The notes: generated from the sequence alone by a model not told the origin. Counted from the stretch's first letter, positions 23,501 to 33,570 are shown. The stretch: 64,000 nucleotides of DNA from Anticarsia gemmatalis (GCF_050436995.1 NC_134751.1:4030001-4094000); one strand, 5' to 3'. Made by a program: numbers and translations.

Positions 23501-23942
23501 TTAACTAAGTACTCACTCACAAGTACAAAGCAAAGCTACAACAGTCATGAGGTATAGAAAGTAAATACTGTAAAGTTTCTTGCAACCCAAAAAAATTTTT
23601 GTATCTAGATCGTAATTATATCTAGGTATAATTAAATGTGAACCTTGGTCTGTTTTGAAATTGTCGCACTTGCAGCGTCCATTGATACAGGCGCCGCCGG
23701 GGAAGCCAAGTCTACGACACAGCTGCTCACACCCTCTCAGGTCGCAATCTGATACACCTTCACCGTGATTACCATTTGTATCTGAAAAATAAAACACGAA
23801 TTTTATCTAAAGGTCTCCAATTGCTTTATTTTTTTTTAATCCATAACATAAAAGTTAAATAACCGTCGTAAACATTTATCGTCATCACCGAGGCATTGGC
23901 AACGCAAAGAATCGCGCCGAACAAAATTATTTTGGAATACAT
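20549..23942 (-). CDS. X-tox: X-tox-type secreted protein with five tandem CS-alpha-beta domains (gene B)
   Basis: Predicted secreted immune-related protein, about 275 aa, seven exons, every junction phase 1: 23864-23942 (signal peptide MYSKIILFGAILCVANA), 23644-23781, 22909-23055, 22478-22621, 21365-21499, 20877-20951 and 20549-20658. Exons 2, 3, 4, 5 and 7 each encode one domain with C-x4-C-x3-C-x9-C-x4/5-C-x-C and Gly-x-Cys gamma-cores; exon 6 is a 25-residue Asn/Ser/Glu-rich spacer. The protein ends Cys-Val-Cys-Tyr. Tandem CS-alpha-beta repeats behind one signal peptide define the lepidopteran X-tox family (for example the 11-domain Spodoptera protein), which arose from defensins. Weak points: the exon 1 donor (GTTATT) and exon 2 donor (GTTCAC) are poor, and a stronger in-phase GTGAGT at 23520 would add about 41 mostly hydrophobic residues to exon 2. 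A further in-phase 57-nt segment (21235-21291) could be an optional exon. The minus-strand poly(A) signal lies near 20497-20505. Confidence 0.8.
21640..22310 (-). repeat. SINE fragments (families T4, T2) in an X-tox intron
   Basis: 21640-21770 matches the T4 body ('aaggtatgcaaagtccccaa') in the opposite direction to 16600-16915. 21955-22310 is a reversed T2 SINE; on the minus strand 'ctcgggttcgaagcctgggt' resembles a B box, followed by 'ctctggttgtgtcggttta' and 'ggccgaaatcggccaggacg'. All inside the intron between domain exons 4 and 5. Confidence 0.6.
23105..23465 (-). repeat. Interspersed repeat family R in an X-tox intron (reverse)
   Basis: Reversed copy of the 5286-5585 family with more of its left part: 'tatcggacctctacaaccca', 'cagccgggacccacaa' and 'ccactgcctacattttcagg'. 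Open frames on both strands here belong to the repeat. Confidence 0.55.
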
Positions 23943-24004
23943 TTTTACGAGTAATCTGTAATCATGTAACTAACTGACTGGCTATTTAACCGGCGTTTGT
24001 ATAA

Positions 24005-24071
24005 CTTATATAGGTACAAAGCTTCGCTCGTAGGGACTTTACCGCAGCAATATACAAACAACACTGATAAC
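24005..24071 (-). promoter_or_regulatory. Candidate immune-type promoter of the X-tox gene
   Basis: On the minus strand TATATAAG (24005-24012) lies about 33 bp upstream of a TCAGT initiator-like word near 23978. On the plus strand GGGACTTTAC (24033-24042) is a near-match to the kappaB consensus, and GATAA (24066-24070) lies 24 bp further. The grouping TATA, kappaB, GATA is like insect immune-inducible promoters. Inference from motifs only. Confidence 0.5.
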
Positions 24072-24455
24072 TCTGTTTTGCGGTCGGTTATGATAAAATG
24101 TTATACAGTAAACTATTGTTTACATACAAGTCACATGACCTACACAGTTTGCGGTGAAGTACAGTCGACATATTTATTTTTTAGTCTACCAAAAGTATCA
24201 TTTCCGCAGTAAATATGGACAAGTTTTTAATGAGCTAGTACAATGACAAAATAACGTAATCCTTCTTTACTTCTTAAAATAATCACCGATGGCGAAAGCA
24301 CTGGTGAGTTCGACGTGAATAAAAAAAATACTTACTGCAAGAACATTTTTTTTTATACATATGCAGTCCGTACATACGTTTTTGAAAAAACAATATGCAA
24401 TACGTCAGTGAGGCAGAAGTTACCCGTAGTAAAATTATGGAATTATGAAACAATA

Positions 24456-25092
24456 TACAGGCTGTCCCGAAACTCAACGATAATCCGAGACAGGATGAAA
24501 GGCCAAGTCATACCGGTTCTAGGAAAAATAAAAAAAAAATTCCATATCACTTAGTTCAGCAATAATAGACACTTTTCAAAAAAGTTGAAATTCCACACCC
24601 TTGGTCGCATTTTCAAGCCCTATGATCACCAATGTCACAATTTCGCTGTGTTTTTTTCAATTTCCTGAACTTCATTAAATATGCTATTAATCGTAAAACA
24701 AATTAATGCACAAAACATTATTAATTTAATAAAAAAAGTTAAGTTTTAGTGAGTCATGGTTCACAAAAATATCGTTAGTTAACTTTGACGCTTCATATTG
24801 AAAAAAAAATGTACTACACTACCCTTGGCAAGTTATTTCAAAAGTTGGCGCATTTAATCAAGATTTCAAAATGGTGCAACACTTGCCACTTTTTTTGCCA
24901 TTAAAAATGTTATTTTTATTTGAACGACGAGTATCCCCGAAAATGGATCGGACGGAGTGGTACAATTGTATCTACTGGATTTAGATCGGGGGAACGAGGA
25001 GTTCCCCCGATCTAAATCCAGTAGATATTTTTTACTGGGAATGCATAAAAGAAAAAGTCTATTCGAAATCAATACAAAATCTAGTCCTAGGG
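24456..25092 (+). mobile_element. Decayed Tc1/mariner-type transposon fragment
   Basis: Starts 'tacaggctgtcccgaaactc', matching the terminus of the element at 30647-32253, and follows it through 'aaggccaagtcataccggtt' and 'gaacgacgagtat'. At 24984-25031 it has a near-perfect palindrome around 'gggggaacgaggagttcccc' where the complete element has a single copy. The right terminus is lost. Peptides on either strand are transposase remnants. Confidence 0.7.
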
Positions 25093-25170
25093 CGTCGTAG
25101 GTCCTATTTTGGCAGTACATTTAAATTGTCAAATTTTCGATTTTCGACAGTGACGATCGTAGAGAATCGA
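25093..25170 (-). mobile_element. MITE family M fragment
   Basis: Carries 'gtcgtaggtcctattttggc' and 'cgtagagaatcgagttac', one half of family M, directly after the truncated transposon. From 25171 to 25770 I see nothing: AT-rich only. Confidence 0.45.
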
Positions 25171-25979
25171 GTTACATAATTGACTGTAAAAAATACTACA
25201 TACAGCCAATTAATGGTTTATGCTGTCCACTGTTTATAACATAAATAATACATTTGACGATAAGTAAGTTAGGTACTATATTTACGTTAGGCACTGCAAA
25301 TATTGATAGTTAATACAAAGACCAGCCCTGTCCACCGTTTATTTATACTTTTACTGATTTCTGTAAACCGCCTAACCTAACCACAGTTATATAATTAATC
25401 GATTTTAAGTTCTGACAGCTTATAATAAAGCTCAGAATTCATTTTTATATATACAACTTCTGACGAACACTCTGAGTTAATACCACTTGCTGTTTCCTAG
25501 AAAAGTACAAGGAACTTTTTTGTAACAATATTATTTGCTCATGCGAGCTGGAACGACAGTTAAAATTAGGTATGTTATTCATAACAGTGAATTACTGCAT
25601 CGACGAAAAAAATTGAGATTTGGTTAGTTATTTTATTGTATCGTATAGCAGTTGATCCAATAAAATAACTTATTATACGACTAAAAAGTCGTCAGAGGAG
25701 TTAATGGCTTAGTTAACAACAGCCGCGGGGATCGAGCTCTGAGATTAAGCTACACTAGCCGAGGTTATTCTATGGACCATCTTATACATATCGAGTTCCT
25801 TTATGTTTCGGAAGGCACGTTAAATTGCGGGTCCCGGCTGTCATTTTCGAAGATCTTTGACAGTCGTTAAGAATTGTCAGAAGCTTGATAATCTGACAGC
25901 CAGTCGTACCGAAGGGTATCGTGTTATTACTCAGTTTACTGGGTGATGGAGGTCCGATAGGCAGTCGCTCCATGTAAAA

Positions 25980-26176
25980 TCTTTATATAAGTATATAATT
26001 CTTCTGTAAGTGTGTATGTCACTGAACTTCTCTTAAACGACTGGACCGATTTTGATGAAATTTTTTGTGTGTGTTCAAGCGGATTTGAGAATGGTTTAGA
26101 TTCTCAATTTTATCCGCTGGACAATGTTTTTTTGACGTGTAGACAGGACAAAGTCTGTCGGGTCCGCTAGTACTCA
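25980..26176 (+). repeat. LINE-tail type repeat inserted in family R
   Basis: Contains 'gactggaccgattttgatga' and ends 'gggtccgctagtac', the style of many lepidopteran short repeats. Non-coding. Confidence 0.55.
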
Positions 26177-26187
26177 TATAAAATATT

Positions 26188-26398
26188 AGGTCAGGGAAAA
26201 AGTTTTTTCACATTATAGTATCTATGAACTTGTAATAAAATCTCTTTGGCTTCAAGAATCACAAATGAGTACACGATTCATTAGGTTTATTTCAGTGAGC
26301 TCGTGAGGTACCCAAATATCGAGCTTTTTTGCGTAAAGAAAAGATTTTTTTACAAGTTCACACATACTATAATGCGAAAAGACTTTTTCACCCGACCT
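26188..26398 (+). mobile_element. Mariner-like MITE, copy 2
   Basis: Same 211-bp element as 11474-11685, with inverted ends 'aggtcagggaaaaag' and 'ctttttcacccgacct' and the same internal 'gctcgtgaggtacccaaata'. From 26471 to 27465 no gene is seen; two open frames of 63-70 codons there are unsupported. Confidence 0.8.
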
Positions 26399-27465
26399 GG
26401 AATACTATTATCCAGCTGCAATCGGTGAGAATGGAAGCCGACTTCAACATAGTTAGAAGAAAGGCTAGGCTGATTGAGTCTTATATTAGTAGTCAATGTA
26501 GTGCCAAAGTTGTTCAGACCGCTCAAAAAGCCATGTCTTAACGTCCTTGATCGTAGTTGACAACTATCTGGGCTGACTTTTTGCGTGACGTCCCATGCAC
26601 GGAGTCGCTCAGCTCTAACGTGGAGAGAGAAAAGGTTAAGTAGTGTTGTTTTACCCAGAGATGAGCCATCTATTGCTGTGTGTATGAAAGATTTGTTTAC
26701 TAATTACGTGGCAATCGATTACTTCTCATTTAAATACGTTCATTATTGCTATAAGGCTAATAATCGTGATCCTTAAAACTTATTATTCTTTGTTGATAAA
26801 ATACATTAATTACGGGCACTGGTATTATCAGTAGGGAAGGAAAAACGCTACTGCTTTTCTGTAGGTATTCGCAAGTACAATTTAGTCGATATCGGCACAT
26901 ATTGGCCTACAATAGATTTGCAAATACAAAACAACTGTATTTTTTACCATTTGAATTATTAAGCCAATTCCATTCTTAACCCCAGTTTAAGTCCCGAATA
27001 TAATAGCTGTAAGTAATATATTAGATTGACTTTCATAGAAATCATAGGCAACTTAGACCAAGATGGCCAAATTTAAAGATAATGCTCTGAACATTTTTAC
27101 CTTAGTTAATGTGCAATTGAAAGGATTAAGACCGAGAGCGTAGTCTTTTGATTTACATAGCTTGCAACAAATCTTAAGCCGGCTTTTGGCCATTAGATGG
27201 AGTATATTATCTTGAGTGTGAAAAACAAGCGAGATTTAATATAATGTTGTTAGAGCATATTGTATTTGTACTACAAGCGATTAATTATTATAGTTATCTT
27301 AAGATGTATTATATTTCTCAGTCAAAAACGGGCTATAAGCAACCAGCAAATGGAAATAGCGTAATAAACTGCTGTGGATTTCTGCAAACCACTAGCGCTC
27401 CTTAGCCGCAAGTGGCTGAACTAATGGCTCATTTCTACATAAATAAGGTATAGTCCATTGAAATG

Positions 27466-27948
27466 TTACATGAGTTTTACATTTCTTAGAGGACGCAATT
27501 TTATTTTTGGAATATATAGGGGGGGTCTATAGAAGCTTAACTTGAAGTTTGTGGGGTCGCCACTCTTGTCTTGAAAAAGGGGGTGGAAACACTTTTTCGC
27601 TATATCTCGGAAACTATGCGTCTTACAATAAAATTGTAAAAGCATAATTTGTAGCAAATTACTTTGCCTACAAATATGTTGAATAGTTTTTTGCCCTAAA
27701 TCCACAATTAAAGAAGTTATAAGCAAAAAAGTGCAATTTTTTTTTGAAAAATTTTCTTCCGGCTCTAACACTAACTCAAATTGTAACATTTCACTACTGG
27801 ACTGGACTAGTATCGAAAAAAAGGTCGTAGATTTTTTCTGACTTTCGAACTTACAATGAAAATATACAAGTGTGAATATGCACAGAGTTTTTCTTAGAAT
27901 AACATTTTGCAGCAAGTGAAAAATTATGTTTAAATATCGACCTTTCAA
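27466..27948 (-). mobile_element. 160-codon open frame in an unidentified insect-type repeat
   Basis: The minus strand stays open for 160 codons. Its DNA ('cgcatagtttccgagatata', 'tttaattgtggatttagggc') recalls dispersed non-coding repeats from other insects, from memory only. The peptide has no signal, domain or sensible composition. The open frame is probably incidental to the repeat. Confidence 0.3.
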
Positions 27949-27959
27949 CTCTTAATCGA

Positions 27960-28065
27960 GGGGCCCCTAGTGAGTTGCGCTCTTGCTAAACGATGTATGG
28001 GTTAAGCACCCGTTGGCACGATCATTCTATGGATAGGTGCTTAGTGGTATTTGGCCCGGCTGTTG
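27960..28065 (+). repeat. Interspersed repeat family L, short copy
   Basis: 'taaacgatgtatgggttaag' and 'attctatggataggtg' match the copies at 2052 and 13890. From 28066 to 28950 nothing else is recognised. Confidence 0.5.
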
Positions 28066-29025
28066 TCTATTAAGATAACGGACATAATATTGAGAAGGTA
28101 TTTTATTTAACTCTAAAACGCATCATTTAATTGTAACAATCGTTATTAATTTTAATTAATATAGTACCTATAAACCTATGCATTTTATAATTATATTGTA
28201 ATAATCGCAACCGGACAACAAAACAAGGAAAACTTGATTTTCCGTATATTTTTACTGCAAGTACCTAGTCAGTATCAATTTAAATGAGTATAACGGCTTT
28301 AGTGGGTATATATATGAGTTACTCATTTTATTATAATATACGTATACTTTTTACAAAATTGTATCTAGGTAATATTAAGATTGATTGATTGATTTCCCAA
28401 TCTTTGACGGAGGACACCTGCAGAAAAATAAATCAGCACTATTAGAGAATTACGAGAAATAAGCATATATTTTTTATTTGAAAAACTTCAAGATGAGCAC
28501 CTCAAAACCTATGCACGATTTAGGTTAAAATTAAAAGCCCCGGGCACAATAATAGACTCAGATCAAATTGCACAGAACTGAAAATCCGCTTATCGCAACT
28601 TTCGAATAAATTTGTTAAAAGACCCGATAATTTTATCACAGAATCTTTTCATATCATATATTCTACTTAACGTCATCTATTTTGGTCCTCATTATATTTA
28701 TTTAGCTTTAACATGTTGCAGTAAATAAGGATTTTCTTATATAAAACCACTCGTTGATTCATATATTATTGTTCAACCGCAAGAGCATATAAACACCATG
28801 AAACTATTTACGTATTAAGATAGGGACTCTATTGCATTCTACATACAGTCAATAGTCCAATACGCCGAAGTCTATTGCATGGGTTTCTTATTCAAATTTA
28901 TAAAAAACCCATTACTTAATAACAATATTGGATAGGAAAATAATAGTTCATTATACTATATATTCCTTTAAAAGGAGGTTGTCATACGTTTACACTTTTG
29001 AAGAGAAGAAAACAGACCAATTAAA

Positions 29026-29837
29026 ATGAAAATTTTATTGATATTTTTAAGTACTCTGGTATTAACCTGTGCAAGAGTAATAACAATTACAAACACGTTG
29101 CAAGTGTCCCTATCCGACAACGGTATCGGTGAGTATGAATTATGATTCACTTTTATTATAAGGTATATTCGTTTAAAAGGGGAAGGCCCGCAGCGACCCA
29201 AGCAATCCAATATGGAAGTACGTTTTTTACTGTTTTCATTCTTTATGCAAAATAGATGACTTCGTGCACTCAAACAATGACTTGTAATTTTAGACCAAAG
29301 CCAATTTTTTACCGGAATATCATAAGCAAGACTATTATGAAGTTTTTATGTGGAAAAGTAGTGTAGTCTTACCCGTTTATTCATAAAAATATATGAAGTT
29401 ATAAAAGGCTTATAAAGTGTTTTGTATCTTTTACTCCTTAGCGAAATGAAAAAGAGAAAACATATTGTAGTAGTATTTTAACTAAAATAGTTTTATACTG
29501 TGTTTAAGAATAAGACGGTTACTGTATGAGTATTATTGACTTGTATTATCAGATGTTGCTCTCAGAGATAGATAGCTAAAACGATTCATCATTTCAAAAG
29601 AAACTAAATATATAGTTCAAGTTCATAGTTTTAAAAAGTCCTCTCCCCTACAGTTCTTGACACTGACTAATATTTGTTTCAGACGGCAGGTTGGAGCCGA
29701 TGAACCATCATTCCTACAAAAGCCCTACAGTAATAATGGAGACAGACAAATGCGACATGCAGTACTGTGAAACAGAATGTCAAGCTAGGGGATTCCACAC
29801 CGGGGTGTGTGAGTCTTCTAGGTGTATTTGTTACTAG
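29026..29837 (+). CDS. Single-domain CS-alpha-beta peptide precursor (gene C)
   Basis: Predicted small secreted defensin-like peptide, 85 aa, two exons. Exon 1 (29026-29128) has a signal peptide beginning MKILLIFLSTLVLTCA and ends in phase 1 at GTGAGT. Exon 2 (29683-29837) follows TTTGTTTCAG and carries a pro-region of about 25 residues, then one domain with C-x4-C-x3-C-x9-C-x4-C-x-C, gamma-core Gly-Val-Cys, and the end Cys-Ile-Cys-Tyr-stop. That C-terminus matches the last exon of the X-tox-type gene and gene D, which suggests a common origin. A TATA-like 'ctatatatt' lies near 28956. There is no obvious dibasic processing site before the domain. A SINE starts 24 bp after the stop codon, so it may lie in the 3' UTR. 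Confidence 0.8.
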
Positions 29838-29860
29838 TTCAAACTAGTTCACTGACTGCC

Positions 29861-30055
29861 TCCGTGGCGCAGTGGTTTAGCCACGCCGATACCACTGCGT
29901 CGGGAGGTGGTGGGTTCAATTCCCACACGGAACAATTATTTGTGCGATCCACAAATAATTGTTTCGGTCTGGTTGTACTTTGTGTCCGTTGTTTGTATGT
30001 TTGTAAAAGTCCCCGCGACACGAGAGAAATTCTTAGCGTGGAAGATGTCTTTTAA
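29861..30055 (+). mobile_element. tRNA-derived SINE, family T1
   Basis: Head with A-box-like 'tggcgcagtggtttagcca' and B-box-like 'gggttcaattcccacacgg', then 'caattatttgtgcgatccac' and a body with 'tttgtaaaagtccccgcgac'. Other copies: 34681-34880, 40509-40730 and 48283-48500 (reverse). Not a functional tRNA gene: no cloverleaf closes. Confidence 0.75.
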
Positions 30056-30114
30056 AAAACACACACAAACAAAACAAAACAAGTTCAAATTTGAGGTTAC
30101 GTATCTATTGAAAA

Positions 30115-30435
30115 AAAAAATCCGATTTTCTACAAACGCTCCTCAGTCGACAGTAGCGATACTGTGGATTATTATGCGAACAATATTCAAGATAGCTCTT
30201 TTCTTCGGTATAGATGCTGCTGAGCGGTTTCCTACTATAGACTATCGACAACCTATCAAACATTTGTATGAAACCCGATCAGTGGTCCAGGCTGCAGTAG
30301 GAACAGTTATTTTATTGCAATTGAAATTTACTCTTGGTACTCGATAGTACCGACTGTAAAAAATCGCGCAGCAGATTCTGTTTTTGCATGCAAGATTTGT
30401 CGATAATTACTTAGTAGTCGATTGTCGATATAAGC
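30115..30435 (-). mobile_element. Compound MITE family M copies
   Basis: Two partial family M ends ('ccgattttctacaaacg...' and 'gtaccgactgtaaaaaatcg') surround 'agactatcgacaacctatca'. The 146-codon open frame 29907-30347 spans this and the SINE, and is an artefact. Confidence 0.5.
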
Positions 30436-30646
30436 AAGGAATGCCCCTCTGCACCTCTGTACAGGAATTCAATCAGATTTAACTTTTTAAATTCAATAAA
30501 TTTTATTTAAACTGCAAATTCTAAAATGTAATTTACAATTGGATTGAATAAGCATTGAAATAAATTAGTTTAAGGACGCAACAACGCTTGTTTTATTTAT
30601 TAAAGCCTTAAAAAATCTTGGAATTAATCGTATGACGGGTAATTTA

Positions 30647-32253
30647 TACAGGGTGTCCCAAAACTCAACGATAATCCGTGACAGGATGAAAGGCCAAGTC
30701 ATACTGGTTCTAGGAAAAATAAAAAAAAAATTCCATATCACTTAGTTCAGCAATAATAGACACTTTTCAAAAAAGTTAAAATTCCACACCCTTCGTCGCA
30801 TTTTCAAGTCCTGTGATCACCAATGTCACAATTTCGCTGTGCTTTTTTGAATTTCGTGATCTTCATTAAATATGCTATTAATCGTAAAACAAATTAATGC
30901 AAAAAACATTGTTAATTTAATAAAAAAAGTTAAGTTTTAGTGAGTCATGGTTCACAAAAATATCGTTAGTTAACTTTGACGCTTCATATTGAAAAAAAAA
31001 TGTACTACACTACCCTTGGCAAGTTATTTCAAAAGTTGGCGCATTTAATCAAGATTTCAAAACTGTGCAACACTTGTCACTTTTCTTGTCATTAAAAATG
31101 TTATTTTTATTTGAACGACGAGTATACTCGAAAATGGACGAACGCAGTGGTACAATTGTATGGCGTCCTCGTTCCCGCGATCTAAATCCAGTAGATATTT
31201 TTTACTGGGAATGCGTAAAAGAAAAAGTTTATTCGAAATCAATACAAAATCTATCAGAACTTCGCCAGAAAATTTACACAGCGTCAGAGGTAATAAATGC
31301 AAGGAATTTTGCTTGACTGGTGCAAAGGTCTTTTGTAAGGCGTTGCAGAGCCTGTATTCGTGCCAGAGGAAAACAATTCGGAATTACTTTAGTTTAAGGA
31401 GAATAATTTAATAAGAACGATGGTTCGTTCATTCTTTTTTTTTTATTATCATTACCTATTATGTTTATTACATTAAATATTGGTTATGGACTGACTCAAT
31501 TACATCTTTACTAAAAATAATTGCTTTCCTCTGGCACGAATACAGGCTCTGCAACGGCGTACAAAAGATCTTTGCACTAGTCAAGCAAAATTCCTTGCAT
31601 TTATTTCTTCTGACGCTGTGTCAATTTTCTGGCGAAGTTCTGATAGATTTTGTATTGATTTTGAATAGACTTTTTATTTTATACATTCCCAGTGAAAAAT
31701 ATCTACTGGATTAAGATCGGGGGAACGAGGAGGCCATACAATTGTACGACTGCGTTCGATCCATTTTCGAGGATACTCGTCGTTCAAATAAAAATAACAT
31801 TTTTAATGACAAGAAAAGTGACAAGTGTTGCACAGTTTTGAAATCTTGATTAAATGCGCCAACTTTTGAAATAACTTGCCAAGGGTAGTGTAGTACATTT
31901 TTTTTTCAATATGAAGCGTCAAAGTTAACTAACCATATTTTTGTGAACGATGACTCACTAAAACTTAACTTTTTTTATTAAATTAACAATGTTTTGTGCA
32001 TTAATTTGTTTTACGATTAATAGCATATTTAATGAAGATCAAGAAATTCAAAAAAGCACAGCGAAATTGTGACATTGGTGATCACAGGACTTGAAAATGC
32101 GACGAAGGGTGTGGAATTTTAACTTTTTTGAAAAGTGTCTATTATTGCTGAACTAAGTGATATGGAATTTTTTTTTTATTTTTCCTAGAACCGGTATGAC
32201 TTGGCCTTTCATCCTGTCTCGGATTATCGTTGAGTTATGGGACACCCTGTATA
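30647..32253. mobile_element. 1.6-kb snap-back (inverted dimer) of a Tc1/mariner-type transposon
   Basis: Left terminus 'tacagggtgtcccaaaactc' and right terminus 'gttatgggacaccctgta' are flanked by TA. Each arm is about 720 bp (30647-31370 and 31530-32253), and the arms are near-perfect reverse complements around a spacer of about 160 bp. The left arm encodes the C-terminal end of a DDE transposase: R-S-R-D-L-N-P-V-D-I-F-Y-W (31170-31215), equivalent to the SPDLNPxD block that holds the third catalytic residue in Tc1/mariner-type enzymes; the usual SPD is SRD here. The right arm repeats it inverted. No complete transposase exists, so the element is non-autonomous. A truncated relative lies at 24456-25092. 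Confidence 0.85.
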
Positions 32254-32549
32254 GACACCGGGTAAGAAATCAATCTACAAAATCAACCTATATCAGACAC
32301 AATAGTCGATCTCACAAATATTCTTTTAGTTTTGGTTGATTCTACAATCCCTTCTTAAGTTTCTCGTGTTATTTATTGTCTTGGCCTCAAATGATGCTGA
32401 TACTAAAGCTTCATGGTATGCATAGGAAATGAAAACATACCCTCATTACATAAGTCTAACCTTGTAAATGGTTTGTGTGTATATTGCTACACCTTACACT
32501 TCAATATAACACCTTCGAATATAACAGGCGTTATGCTATTAATTATTAA

Positions 32550-32800
32550 ATATCATTGGACAACTCACACACGGTCATTGGATTTCAAACTAAGCAAAGT
32601 TTGTACTATGGTAACCAAATAAATGATAATCATACTTATTTATATAAGTATATACTTGTAAATACACAATATGGACTCATATGGATAAATCGACAACCAG
32701 GCTCAGAATAAACTCGAGTATCTGACTCGAGTTAATCACACAATTATTTGTTCCGAGTGGGATTCGAAATTTCGAACACACCACACGCGGCGCTATGGTA
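32550..32800 (-). repeat. SINE family T3 related repeat
   Basis: Contains 'caactcacacacggtcattg' and 'caaactaagcaaagtttgta' (shared with 385-450 and 36340-36400), then 'accaggctcagaataaa' and 'tgttccgagtgggattcga' as at 7010-7295. Confidence 0.5.
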
Positions 32801-32962
32801 CACATAGCATTAGTTAATTTTTAATTTTATATTAAGTATAAATCAAAAAATATCGGTATCCGTGAAAAGTCATGACAGTTGACTGTATAATGCATATTTA
32901 CATTAAATACATCCATGTACTAAGCAAACGTGATAATCTGGTACCTAGAAGCGCAGTATTAT

Positions 32963-33570
32963 ATATATGTTACTGTAAAAGCCCGGGCTGTGGTAAATCC
33001 TAAGATTTTCCGGTATATCCTAAGATTTACCAACTCTCAATGGTAAAAGTCCGAACAATTCTTTTATTTCGAACTTTTACCCCTATTCACTTGGTAAATC
33101 TTAGGATGTACCTCAAGGGCAGGTAAATGTAGCTAATATAAAATAATTTAATAGTTATAAAGAGGGAGTTTTGGGCAAACCGACATGGGTAGGTTAGGTT
33201 AGAAGGCTGAGGTGGGAGCGAGCGAAGCGAAGCTCCCACCTCAGCCTTCGTGGTCATTTTTTTTTAAACCACCCAGAAGGAGGAGCCCCGCGAAGCGGGG
33301 CTCCGGCGACATCTTCAAACTCTCATTATAACTATTTTACGGCATATAATTATATCCCTAGCAATATCGTTATATTACGGCTCAAACACATTATAATCAA
33401 CTTTTACCGTGTCATTATGTAAATCCTAAGATTTGCCAATTAAATGGTGGTAAAAGTTCGAAATAAAAGAACGTTCGGACTTTTACCATTGAGAGTTGGT
33501 AAATCTTAGGTTTTACCGGAAAATCTTAGGATATACCACAGTTCGGGCTTTTACAGTAACATATACATAA
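32963..33570 (+). mobile_element. Foldback element family F, full copy 1
   Basis: About 607 bp. Ends 'gttactgtaaaagcccg' and 'cgggcttttacagtaac' are inverted, as are long subterminal blocks ('accaactctcaatggtaaaa' and its complement). The centre holds two perfect GC hairpins: 'aggctgaggtgggagc' with its complement (about 33203-33247) and 'ggagccccgcgaagcggggc' (33283-33303). Copy 2 is at 45171-45777. Fragments lie at 35922-35988, 36796-36893, 37460-37605 and 50730-50830. Confidence 0.8.

Larger units (their letters stand above)
25770..26470 (+). repeat. Family R repeat split by two later insertions
   Basis: 25770-25979 matches the left part of 5286-5585 up to 'cagtcgctccatgtaaaat', and 26400-26470 carries the continuation ('tccagctgcaatcggtgaga', 'ggaagccgacttcaaca'). 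Two unrelated elements fill the gap (25980-26176 and 26188-26398). Confidence 0.6.

Noticed and set aside
29861..29940. tRNA gene suggested by good A- and B-box words
   Set aside because: The same head occurs in four places with a common non-tRNA body, and the arms do not fold into a cloverleaf, so it is a SINE.
29907..30347. 146-codon plus-strand open frame
   Set aside because: It runs through a T1 SINE into a MITE and starts inside the SINE body.
31057..31411. Three overlapping open frames as a host gene
   Set aside because: They encode the end of a DDE transposase within an inverted-dimer element, or its antisense.
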